Source: Candidatus Gastranaerophilales bacterium (GTDB lineage: Bacteria; Cyanobacteriota; Vampirovibrionia; Gastranaerophilales; Gastranaerophilaceae). Taken from it: a stretch of DNA of 6,939 nucleotides. Of the stretch, positions 1 to 6,073 are shown one piece after another. How positions within the stretch are numbered: the first letter of the stretch is position 1; the number at the start of each line of letters is the position of its first letter. Where the stretch lies: the NCBI GenBank assembly GCA_944324205.1, contig CALUVK010000079.1, positions 1 to 6,939 of the forward strand, read 5' to 3'. The translations under genes were made by a program, and so were the position numbers. The notes beneath the pieces were generated by a model that had not been told where the DNA came from, made no database searches, and saw only the letters and a list, made by a program, of their open reading frames with translations.

Positions 1-212
1 GTAAATGTTGACTGGCCTGAAATTCCCCTTCCAGCTTGCCGTCATTCAGGGGGGTAAATGTTGACTGGCCTGAAATTCCCCTTCCAGCTTGCCGTCATTC
101 AGGGGGGGGTAAATGTTGACTGGCTTGAAATTCCCCTTCCAAGCTTGCTGTCATTCAGTGGGGGTAAATGTTGACTGGCTTGAAATTCCCCTTCCAGCTT
201 GCTGTCATTCAG
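1..212. repeat. Tandem array of four 53-55 bp units
   Basis: Four head-to-tail copies begin at 1, 54, 109 and 164. Each starts GTAAATGTTGACTGG and ends GTCATTCAG, a 49-50 bp core. Copies 1 and 2 have identical cores. Copies 3 and 4 share two C-to-T changes, and copy 3 has one inserted A. Cores are joined by G-rich junctions of different length. Unit lengths of 53 and 55 are not multiples of three and no long frame crosses them, so this is not coding. The array is cut by the window's left edge, so the true copy number is unknown. The last copy runs directly into the hairpin element at 202-299. Confidence 0.93.
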
Positions 213-299
213 AAGGAGCGATAGCGACTGAAGAATCTCTTTAACATTTAGAGATCCTTCGGGCTCACTGAATGGTTATTTTCGCCCTCTGGATGACAG
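202..299. repeat. 98 bp hairpin repeat element, copy A
   Basis: The element is bounded by CTGTCATTCAG and CTGGATGACAG, which pair over 11 bases with one T-G wobble. The pairing continues inward through AGGaGCGA against TCGCCCT with one bulged base. A second internal arm is formed by GAAGAATCTCT against AGAGATCCTTC, with one mismatch around a 9-base loop. The whole unit could therefore fold into one long imperfect hairpin. Its style resembles the widely dispersed intergenic repeats with GTCATTC...GAATGAC ends seen in many bacteria. That family resemblance is from memory, not a search. It is non-coding. Confidence 0.85.
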
Positions 300-347
300 T
301 ACATTTGGACGCAATCCTTCTCAGTATCCCCGTCATTCAGGGGGGGG

Positions 348-397
348 GTAAATGTTGACTGGCCTGAAATTCCCCTTCCAAACTTGCTGTCATTCAG
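348..397. repeat. Isolated fifth copy of the tandem unit
   Basis: The same GTAAATGTTGACTGG...GTCATTCAG core as in the array lies here, 50 bp long, preceded by a run of nine G (340-348). It differs from copy 1 by an inserted A, a G-to-A change and a C-to-T change. As with the last array copy, it merges directly into a 98 bp hairpin element. The stretches 164-299 and 348-484 are therefore two copies of one composite module of 136-137 bp. Confidence 0.9.
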
Positions 398-484
398 AAG
401 GAGCGACAGCGCCTGAAGAATCTCTTTAACATTTAGAGATCCTTCGGGCTCACTAAATGGTTATTTTCGCCCTCTGGATGACAG
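387..484. repeat. 98 bp hairpin repeat element, copy B
   Basis: This is a second copy of the element at 202-299, of identical length and with only three substitutions. All the pairing segments (11-base ends, AGG/GCGA arm, internal GAAG...CTTC arm) are intact, because the substitutions fall outside the main stems. Near-identity at 88 bp distance suggests recent duplication or gene conversion. Confidence 0.88.
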
Positions 485-491
485 AACGTCT

Positions 492-506
492 GGAAGTAGT
501 ACTTCC
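492..506. repeat. Small perfect palindrome in the linker
   Basis: GGAAGT, AGT loop, ACTTCC: a 6 bp perfect stem with a 3-base loop in the spacer between hairpin element B and the larger element at 516-700. A similar GGGAA...TTCCC stem occurs at 733-749, so the linkers may also be structured. Confidence 0.5.
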
Positions 507-515
507 TAGTTTTCT

Positions 516-700
516 CGTCATTCAGAGGCTCGGGAAGGGAAAATTTAAAACGTGAAAAGAATAATTTACCCCAAGAGCCGAAGAATCTCTGAGAGTAGTG
601 ACTGAGTGACTAGGTTAATAAGAAAAAAAGAGAGAGCCTTCGGGCGGGAGTAGCGAGAACCGCCTAAATTCTATTTACCCCCTCCGCCCTCTGGATGACG
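516..700. repeat. Larger diverged hairpin element (185 bp)
   Basis: The ends CGTCATTCAGAGG and CCTCTGGATGACG pair over 13 bases with the same single T-G wobble as in the 98 bp elements. The internal GAAGAATCTCT (580-590) and a CCTTCGGGC segment are also shared. The interior is longer and different, with an AGTGACT direct repeat near 597-611, an A/G-rich stretch and a GGCGG/CCGCC stem. It appears to be a related subfamily with a different or expanded core. No open frame of note is present. Confidence 0.7.
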
Positions 701-732
701 AAATATTGGAAGGTGGTGTTGGACAGCAAATT

Positions 733-776
733 GGGAAGTATCATTTCCCTATTTTCTGCGCTTTCAGGATGACAGA
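733..776. repeat. Remnant of a repeat end with palindrome
   Basis: GGGAA (733-737) pairs with TTCCC (745-749). This is followed by CAGGATGACAG (765-775), which resembles the right end of the hairpin elements. No matching left end is obvious, so it is probably a truncated or decayed copy marking the right edge of the repeat region. Confidence 0.45.
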
Positions 777-911
777 TTGTTAAGGTTGCTACTATTTATT
801 TAACGGGGCTGCTGTCTTATCTAGAATTTTGAATATTCAACTATTTCGTATTGAAATTCTGTCCTCTTCTGTAAAGCGGGGAGAATTGTTCGCTTTGTTT
901 TAATATCTGCC
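777..911. other. Gene-free spacer between repeats and murF
   Basis: I see no gene, RNA gene or recognisable binding site here beyond weak inverted repeats. AGAATTT (823-829) matches AAATTCT (854-860) as a long-range pair. AAAGCG/CGCTTT near 873-896 is described separately. It is AT-richer than the repeat region and looks like ordinary intergenic sequence downstream of murF. Confidence 0.6.
873..900. terminator. Weak possible terminator hairpin after murF
   Basis: AAAGCG (873-878) pairs with CGCTTT (891-896) across a 12-base loop, starting 16 bp after the murF stop. On the plus strand it is followed by GTTTTAAT, a poor T-tract. On the murF (minus) strand no T-tract follows. It could contribute to termination in either direction, but it is a weak candidate. 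Confidence 0.22.
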
Positions 912-2213
912 TCAAGAAATATTTAAGCCGGTAATTATATTTTCAAATTTCATACTTCTTGAAGCTTTTAAAAACAATGTCCTGTCTTTATTTATATTAT
1001 CTTTTATCCAGTTTATACATTGTTCTATTGTGTCAAAATGTTTTGCTGTACAATTCGTAATTTCATTTGTAATATTTTTAGATAATTTTCCTACTGATAA
1101 AATTATTGCATCTTTAGAAAGTCCGGAATGCTTATTTATATACCGTCCAAGCTCTTTATGGTATTCGGCTTCTCTCTCTCCAAGCTCGCCCATATCACCT
1201 AAAACTAATACATAATCTTTATAAAGCGAAAAGATTGTATCAGCAAAAGCCCGCATTGATTCGGGATTAGCATTATAGCTGTCGTTAATTATTTTATACC
1301 CGCCCGCTTCTACAACTTCCCAGCGTTTTTCAATAGGAGAATACTTTTTTAAACCGTTTTGTATTTCTTCTATGTTCAAGCCGAGCTCCAATCCTGCATT
1401 AATCGCGCTTAGAGCATTTTCTATATTGTAATTTCCGCCTGCATTTAGTTCATAATTGTTTTTCTTGTATTCAAATTTTGAATAATTAGCAGTTTGTTCG
1501 ATAATTTTTACATCTTTGATTGAATAAAAAATTTTTTTACCGGAGAATTCAACTGTTTTTCTTATTAATTCATCATCGTGTGCAATAAAAATATTTCCGC
1601 GCTGATATTTTACAATTTCACACTTAGCTTTTGCAATATTTTCTCTTGAGCCTAATCTTCCGATGTGTGCTGTTCCGACATTTGTAATAATACTAATATC
1701 CGGCTCCGAATATTTTGAAAGTAATTCAATTTCTCCTAATCCCCTCATACCCATCTCAAGTATCAGAACTTCTGTGTCATCCGGCATTCCAAAAATAGTC
1801 TGGCACAGGCCGATTTCGTTATTGTGATTAAGCGGGGTTTTAAATGTTTTAAATTTTTCGCTTAAAACTGATGAAACAAGTTCTTTTGTTGTAGTTTTGC
1901 CGGAACTTCCCGTTATTGCAATGACTTTTGGATTTAATTTGTTTCTTCTGCTGTTTGCAAGCTTTAAATATGCTTCCAGTGTATCATTAACCTGCAATGT
2001 GCCGTCTAAACCTGTGCAGAAAGAACCAACAGCACCTTTATTCATTGCATCTGTAATAAATTTTTCCCCGTCAAAAGTTGCGCCTTTAAGCGGAAGATAA
2101 AAATCTCCTTTTTGGATGGTTCTGGTATCTGTAGAGATATGAACCTCAAGATTCTCATCTGTCTCTTTTAAAACTTTTGCGCCTGTTGTTTCAATTAAAT
2201 CCTTTATTTTCAT
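912..2213 (-). CDS. murF: UDP-N-acetylmuramoyl-tripeptide--D-alanyl-D-alanine ligase
   Basis: The product (433 residues, usual length about 450) is the cytoplasmic Mur ligase that uses ATP to add D-Ala-D-Ala to the UDP-MurNAc-tripeptide, completing the peptidoglycan stem peptide. Visible motifs are the ATP-binding loop TGSSGKTTTK (101-110), NNEIG (131-135), EMGMRGLGEI (153-162), the NVGTAHIGRLGS segment with its conserved His (178-189), NYNIENALSA (261-270), DSYNANPESMRA (311-322), LGDMGELG (338-345) and LKASRSMKFE near the C-terminus (415-424). The order of N-terminal, central and C-terminal ligase domains is complete. I start it at the ATG at 2213. The frame stays open upstream, but only as antisense of mnmE, and a TATAAT box lies six bases before this ATG. 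There is no Shine-Dalgarno sequence, so a leaderless transcript is likely. It diverges from mnmE. Confidence 0.97.
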   Translation of the reverse strand: MKIKDLIETTGAKVLKETDENLEVHISTDTRTIQKGDFYLPLKGATFDGEKFITDAMNKGAVGSFCTGLDGTLQVNDTLEAYLKLANSRRNKLNPKVIAITGSSGKTTTKELVSSVLSEKFKTFKTPLNHNNEIGLCQTIFGMPDDTEVLILEMGMRGLGEIELLSKYSEPDISIITNVGTAHIGRLGSRENIAKAKCEIVKYQRGNIFIAHDDELIRKTVEFSGKKIFYSIKDVKIIEQTANYSKFEYKKNNYELNAGGNYNIENALSAINAGLELGLNIEEIQNGLKKYSPIEKRWEVVEAGGYKIINDSYNANPESMRAFADTIFSLYKDYVLVLGDMGELGEREAEYHKELGRYINKHSGLSKDAIILSVGKLSKNITNEITNCTAKHFDTIEQCINWIKDNINKDRTLFLKASRSMKFENIITGLNIS

Positions 2214-2219
2214 ATAAGT

Positions 2220-2248
2220 ATTATATGATGAATTTTTTTGGGTTACAA
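2220..2248 (-). promoter_or_regulatory. murF promoter, predicted leaderless
   Basis: Read on the minus strand: -35 TTGTAA (2243-2248), 17 bp spacer, perfect -10 TATAAT (2220-2225), then six bases and the murF ATG. With normal spacing, transcription would begin at or within a base or two of the ATG, leaving no room for a ribosome-binding site. The -35 overlaps the mnmE -10 on the other strand. Confidence 0.7.
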
Positions 2249-2249
2249 T
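2244..2249 (+). promoter_or_regulatory. mnmE -10 element, predicted leaderless
   Basis: TACAAT (five of six consensus bases) lies exactly six bases before the mnmE ATG at 2256. The position where a -35 would sit (about 2221-2226) is poor in consensus and coincides with the murF -10. Initiation here probably competes with murF initiation for polymerase. Confidence 0.5.
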
Positions 2250-2255
2250 GAGTTT

Positions 2256-3590
2256 ATGAATATCAGGGATGAATTTGATACAATAGCAGCACCTGCTACT
2301 CCTATGGGAGCGGGGGGAGTCGGAATTATAAGGATTTCCGGAGATAAAGCATTCGGGATTATAGAGAAAATTTTTTCTAATCCGAAGTTTGAGCCGGGAA
2401 AATTTAAGCACGGATGGATTATGGACGGAGAAATTAAAATAGATGAAGTAGTTGTTCTGCCGTTCTTTTCTCCAAACAGCTATACTGGAGAAGATGTCGT
2501 AGAAATTCAGTGTCATGGCGGAGTAAATGTGGTTAAAAATATTCTTAACCTTGTATTGAAGCAAGGGGCAAGAATGGCTGAAAAAGGAGAATTTACAAAA
2601 CGAGCTTTTCTTAATAAAAGGATGGATTTGTCTCAGGCGGAGTCTGTTGCGGATATTATCCATTCAAAGACATCTGAATTTGCAAAAGTGTCTATGAAAA
2701 ATCTTTCAGGAGTCTTGAAAGAAAAAATAAATGATATAAGGAATGATATTTTCGAAGTTTTATCTAAAATAACTGCAGGAATTGATTTTCCTGAAGATGT
2801 TAAAGAACCTGAATATTCGTATTTAATTGATTGTTTTGAGAATATTTTAGATAAAATTGATAACGTTCTTGCTAGTGCAGAAACTTCAAACATATTTAGA
2901 GAAGGTGCGAAAGTTACTATTATCGGGAAACCAAATGTCGGGAAATCTTCACTTTTTAATGCACTTTTGAATTTGGATAGAGCAATTGTTACGGAAATTG
3001 CAGGAACCACGAGAGATGTTTTAAGGGAGACACTGGATTTAGGGATTCCTGTAACACTAATAGATACTGCAGGAATAAGAGAAAATGAAGATGTTTCAAA
3101 AGTCGAAAAAATCGGAATAGAATATTCTAAACAATCTTTGGAAGAAGCGGATTTGGTTTTATTTGTATATGATGCTTCTAAGGGTATGGATGATGAAGAT
3201 AAAGAAGTTCTTCAACTATTACAAGATAAGAAATATATTCTTATTGCAAACAAGTCTGATATTGTTCAAAAACAAGAAGAAAATGCTTTTTATATCTCAG
3301 CAAAAACCGGCGACAGAGTAGAAGATTTACGCAGAATATTAAAGGCAAAAGTTTGTGGAATAGAACCTGAAACACTTGATTTTGTGACTAATACCCGTCA
3401 ACAAGCTTGTCTAAAAAAAGCAAGAAACTCAATTGAGCAGGCTCTGCTTGCATCACAGCTATATGAACTTCAGGATCTAATTTCTATAGACGTGAAATCT
3501 GCAGTACTTGCGCTGGATGAACTTACCGGAGAACTTTTAACGGATAACGTACTGAATAATATTTTTGATAATTTTTGCATAGGAAAATAA
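2256..3590 (+). CDS. mnmE: tRNA uridine-5-carboxymethylaminomethyl modification GTPase
   Basis: MnmE (TrmE) works with MnmG (not in this window) to place the cmnm5 group on the wobble uridine U34 of certain tRNAs, using GTP hydrolysis and a tetrahydrofolate-derived carbon. The 444 residues match the usual 450-460. The N-terminal folate-binding domain has DTIAAPATPMGAGGVGIIRI (8-27) and GEFTKRAFLNKRMDLSQAES (111-130). The inserted G domain has G1 GKPNVGKSS (224-232), G2 GTTRDV (250-255), G3 DTAG (270-273), G4 NKSD (332-335) and G5 SAK (348-350). The protein ends in the characteristic FCIGK with the conserved Cys 441. I chose ATG 2256 over an in-frame TTG at 2238, because the latter precedes the -10 box and adds six unconserved residues. 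The phosphopantetheinyl transferase gene follows after 33 bp. Confidence 0.97.
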   Translation: MNIRDEFDTIAAPATPMGAGGVGIIRISGDKAFGIIEKIFSNPKFEPGKFKHGWIMDGEIKIDEVVVLPFFSPNSYTGEDVVEIQCHGGVNVVKNILNLVLKQGARMAEKGEFTKRAFLNKRMDLSQAESVADIIHSKTSEFAKVSMKNLSGVLKEKINDIRNDIFEVLSKITAGIDFPEDVKEPEYSYLIDCFENILDKIDNVLASAETSNIFREGAKVTIIGKPNVGKSSLFNALLNLDRAIVTEIAGTTRDVLRETLDLGIPVTLIDTAGIRENEDVSKVEKIGIEYSKQSLEEADLVLFVYDASKGMDDEDKEVLQLLQDKKYILIANKSDIVQKQEENAFYISAKTGDRVEDLRRILKAKVCGIEPETLDFVTNTRQQACLKKARNSIEQALLASQLYELQDLISIDVKSAVLALDELTGELLTDNVLNNIFDNFCIGK

Positions 3591-3608
3591 TATTTTATAA
3601 CTAACTCG

Positions 3609-3617
3609 TGTTAAAAT
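3609..3617 (+). promoter_or_regulatory. Extended -10 before the transferase gene
   Basis: TGT followed by TAAAAT (3612-3617) gives a TGn-extended -10 box, again exactly six bases before an ATG (3624). The -35 position overlaps the end of mnmE and is poor, which an extended -10 can tolerate. It suggests that the transferase gene can be transcribed separately from mnmE as a leaderless message. Confidence 0.5.
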
Positions 3618-3623
3618 TAAACT

Positions 3624-4157
3624 ATGGATATTTTTATTATAGAAATTATTGATGCTGATAATGTTCATATGGAACTTTTGAAAGAATTTCAAAAAAAAGA
3701 AATTAATAATAGCAAAAAATGGAATCAGCATTGTCTATCATATCTTATGGTAGATAGAATTTTACGCGACTTTTATAAGATAGAAAATAGAGAAGTTATA
3801 TTTAATGGGAAAAAACCATTTTTGAAGAGTCGTGAAAAGTTTTTCAGTATAAGTCATAGTGAAGATTATATAGCGCTGGCATTTTCTAATTATGACTGCG
3901 GTATTGATATTGAAAAGATGAAGCTTAGAAATTTTGAAGAAATTTCAATTCGTATGGGATTCAAATGTAATACTCTGGAAGATTTTTATAATGAATGGAC
4001 AAAATATGAAGCCGAGTATAAACTTGGAAAACCTGCGCAAAAATTTAAAAAATTTCGTTTTGAAGATTATATAATTACAGCTGCCAGTGTTAATATTCAA
4101 GAAAACTTTGAAATTTATATTCAAAATGAACAAATTTTTCCTAACTCAAATATGTGA
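3624..4157 (+). CDS. Sfp-type 4'-phosphopantetheinyl transferase, short form
   Basis: This predicted cytoplasmic enzyme transfers the phosphopantetheine arm of coenzyme A to a serine of acyl or peptidyl carrier proteins. At 177 residues it is shorter than Sfp (about 224) and longer than AcpS (about 120). Motifs in order are GKKPFL (62-67), FSISHSEDYIALAFS (74-88), CGIDIEKM (92-99) with the metal-binding Asp 95 and Glu 97, and EWTKYEAEYKLG (124-135) with Glu 129 and Lys 133. The last motif is usually W-S/T-x-K-E-A; here Tyr 128 takes the place of the Lys before the Glu. Start: MDIFIIEI resembles the first strand of the family, and a -10 box sits six bases upstream. There is no Shine-Dalgarno sequence. 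No carrier protein or synthase gene is nearby, so it may serve fatty acid synthesis or a distant pathway. Confidence 0.86.
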   Translation: MDIFIIEIIDADNVHMELLKEFQKKEINNSKKWNQHCLSYLMVDRILRDFYKIENREVIFNGKKPFLKSREKFFSISHSEDYIALAFSNYDCGIDIEKMKLRNFEEISIRMGFKCNTLEDFYNEWTKYEAEYKLGKPAQKFKKFRFEDYIITAASVNIQENFEIYIQNEQIFPNSNM

Positions 4158-4158
4158 T

Positions 4159-4164
4159 TATACT
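4159..4164 (+). promoter_or_regulatory. Possible -10 for the 55-residue gene
   Basis: TATACT (five of six consensus bases) directly follows the transferase stop codon and would give a leader of about 40 bases before the ATG at 4212. No good -35 is visible. A second AT-rich candidate, TAATAT at 4192-4197, is weaker. Confidence 0.3.
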
Positions 4165-4200
4165 AAAGTTTTTTACATTTTTGTCGATAACTAATATTGA

Positions 4201-4207
4201 AAGGAAG
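4201..4207 (+). promoter_or_regulatory. Ribosome-binding site of the 55-residue gene
   Basis: AAGGAAG lies with its AGGA core six bases before the ATG at 4212. It is the clearest Shine-Dalgarno sequence in the window. It decides the ATG over the in-frame TTG at 4197, which lies upstream of it. Confidence 0.75.
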
Positions 4208-4211
4208 TTAT

Positions 4212-4379
4212 ATGGCAAGAATTATAGAATCCGGCGGAAGAAGAATTATAAAGATGTCAGTAGACGATATTATCTCTATTATTCAGGACTATCAAAGAAT
4301 AGTTCCGCGTTTTTCTTCCGCCGAAGAGGCGAGGAATTATCTTAGTGATACAGTAATATATGTACCGGAAGATGTCTAG
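4212..4379 (+). CDS. Conserved-looking 55-residue small protein, function unknown
   Basis: A 55-residue protein beginning MARIIESGGRRIIKMSVDD and ending VIYVPEDV. I do not recognise a family. What can be seen: a basic N-terminal part (RIIESGGRRIIK), a likely amphipathic helix around 16-30, a second helix starting SSAEEARNYL (35-44) and an acidic end. It has no signal peptide, membrane segment or cysteine pair. It is probably real: a good ribosome-binding site precedes it, codon use resembles its neighbours, and it fills the space between the transferase gene and the convergent TPR gene. The stop codon overlaps that of the TPR gene within TCTAGA. It may be cotranscribed with the transferase gene across a 54 bp gap. 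It could be a regulatory or nucleic-acid-associated small protein, but nothing proves that. Confidence 0.75.
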   Translation: MARIIESGGRRIIKMSVDDIISIIQDYQRIVPRFSSAEEARNYLSDTVIYVPEDV

Positions 4380-6037
4380 AAGAAATCTGATGTTGATAAA
4401 TCAGCAAGTGAATTTTTAGCCTCTTCAAAAGAAGGATCTTGTTCCAGAATCTCTTTATAAAGATCTTTTGCCTTGTCTCTGTTGTTATTTTCGTATAAGA
4501 GGGCTAAATTATATTTAGCCTGCAAAAGCTCTGGGTCATATACGATAGCCTTTTTAAACGCTTCTTCTGCATTTTTAAAATCATGTTGCGCTGCGTACAT
4601 AAGCCCGACTCGATATAAACCTTGGGGATTTTTTTCGTCAAATTTTAATAAATCAGTAAGAGCTTTCTTTTCTTCAAAAAAGTTGCCAAGTTGATGATGT
4701 GCTTCGGAGAGCAGCAATAGGTATTTAGGACTATAGTTATTTTGTTTATCATATTCAATTGCTTGATTAATTGATTCGACACAGCCTGTAAAATTCTTTT
4801 GTTTATAATAATTACGAGCTACATTATAATAAATCTCAGAATTTAGTGTATTATACTGAGCTGCATTTTTTAAATATTCAAAAGATTCATCGAATTTATT
4901 CTGCTCCGACATATCAATTGCCCAATGAATATATAATTCACACAAAAGAAGGTTAACAGTTTTTGCTTCTTTGGGTGTTGCTTTATCTAAAAGAAGCATA
5001 TATTTATCAATTGCTTTTTTATATTCTTTTGTCTGTATATATGCATCTGCTAACTCAAGAGTAACATCAAATCCGTTTTGCGACATCATTGCTAAATCCT
5101 CTAATATAGCAATGCCTTCTCCTAAACGATTCAATTTGATATTATATGTAGCAATATCATTTCTAACCTTAAATTTATCAGAACCTTGAATGTCTAAAAG
5201 CTTTTCAGAATATTCTATGGCTTTATCATAATCTTCTGATTCTACGTACAAACTTACTAAAGTTTCATAAATCCACAAAAGCGTTTTTGCTTCTGTTACA
5301 AATGAAAGCATATAAAGAAGTGTTTCAATAGCTACCGGATAATTCTTAATTTTTATATATAACTCGGTAAGTTTTCTGTTTGTATTAACATCATTCGGGT
5401 AGATACCAAGCCTTGTTTTATAAGCTTCAAAAGCTGCAGGATAATCATGAACTTCTTCATTTAATTCAGCAAGTATTGATTGAACATCTGCAACATCTTC
5501 ATCTAATTCCATTAAATCTGAAAGTATTTCGTATGCCCCTATTGCTGAAAAGGGCTGGTCTGTTTGTCTATATAATTCAGCGAGAGTTCTTACTACTGTT
5601 TTATCATTCTTTTTAGATTCAAAAATGTATTCATATTCTTTAACAGCTTTTGTAAACAATTGTTTTTTTATGTAACAATTTCCTAAAATCTGTCTGGTTT
5701 CAATATTATTGGATTTTTTCTTAAGAATTATTGAACACTGCTTAATCGCCTGATTATATTTTCTATCTTCATAATATGCTTTTGCGAGATAAATTCTTAC
5801 TTCAATGTGTCCAGGGACTCGGTCTAGATATTTTGTAGCCAAAAGCTGAACAAGTGCATATTCTTTTTTATCAAAAAGTACTTCAACCTGTTCAAGTATA
5901 TTTTTTGTAGAAAGCTGAAGTTCATCTCCTCTGTTTGATGAACCGCCCTGATATAATATAATTGAATACAAAATATAAATTGCTATTACAGCAACAAGAA
6001 ATGCAACTATAATAATTATAATATTTGTATCTGTCAT
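4376..6037 (-). CDS. Membrane-anchored tetratricopeptide repeat protein
   Basis: A 553-residue protein with one N-terminal membrane segment (about 6-28, a run of Ile, Val, Ala and Leu), a short Gly/Ser linker (GGSSNRGDE, 31-39), then TPR-like helical repeats to the end. Clear repeats lie near 79-107, 112-140, 322-350, 400-430, 437-466, 472-502 and 506-535. The last two are canonical (FKNAEEAFKKAIVYDPE; DKAKDLYKEILEQDPS). TPR arrays bind partner proteins or hold complexes together. The partner is unknown. The plan of one N-terminal anchor and a long TPR body is like LapB/YciM of Gram-negatives, but the metal-binding cysteine pairs of LapB are absent, so I do not assign that name. I start at ATG 6037. 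An upstream in-frame GTG (6082) precedes the -10 box, and the 15 residues it would add spoil the clean anchor. A GAGAG sequence lies about 10 bases before the ATG. Confidence 0.92.
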   Translation of the reverse strand: MTDTNIIIIIVAFLVAVIAIYILYSIILYQGGSSNRGDELQLSTKNILEQVEVLFDKKEYALVQLLATKYLDRVPGHIEVRIYLAKAYYEDRKYNQAIKQCSIILKKKSNNIETRQILGNCYIKKQLFTKAVKEYEYIFESKKNDKTVVRTLAELYRQTDQPFSAIGAYEILSDLMELDEDVADVQSILAELNEEVHDYPAAFEAYKTRLGIYPNDVNTNRKLTELYIKIKNYPVAIETLLYMLSFVTEAKTLLWIYETLVSLYVESEDYDKAIEYSEKLLDIQGSDKFKVRNDIATYNIKLNRLGEGIAILEDLAMMSQNGFDVTLELADAYIQTKEYKKAIDKYMLLLDKATPKEAKTVNLLLCELYIHWAIDMSEQNKFDESFEYLKNAAQYNTLNSEIYYNVARNYYKQKNFTGCVESINQAIEYDKQNNYSPKYLLLLSEAHHQLGNFFEEKKALTDLLKFDEKNPQGLYRVGLMYAAQHDFKNAEEAFKKAIVYDPELLQAKYNLALLYENNNRDKAKDLYKEILEQDPSFEEAKNSLADLSTSDFF

Positions 6038-6073
6038 TAATTGAATTATCTCTCTTACCTGAAATCTAATACT

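Noticed and set aside
1..212. CRISPR array
   Set aside because: The whole 53-55 bp unit repeats, with no variable spacers between short constant repeats, and no cas gene is present. It is an ordinary tandem repeat.
1030..1215. Rightward open frame of 61 codons inside murF
   Set aside because: It is antisense to the conserved C-terminal domain of murF, with no start signal. It is a shadow frame.
2238..2255. TTG start for mnmE, six codons upstream
   Set aside because: It lies upstream of the -10 box, has no ribosome-binding site and adds residues not typical of MnmE.
2214..2663. N-terminal extension of murF by 150 codons
   Set aside because: The frame is open but lies antisense within mnmE, gives no MurF-like sequence and precedes the strong TATAAT box just before the ATG at 2213.
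2633..3010. Leftward open frame of 125 codons inside mnmE
   Set aside because: It is antisense to well-conserved mnmE domain sequence and shows no recognisable protein features. It is a shadow frame.
4154..4345. Rightward open frame of 63 codons overlapping the 55-residue gene
   Set aside because: It is in a different frame from the ribosome-binding site and ATG at 4212, and its product is low-complexity and Lys/Tyr/Arg-rich.
4387..4404. CTGAT/ATCAG hairpin just past the convergent stops as a terminator
   Set aside because: Only 5 bp of weak stem with no T-tract, and it lies inside the TPR coding region. Chance pairing is likely.
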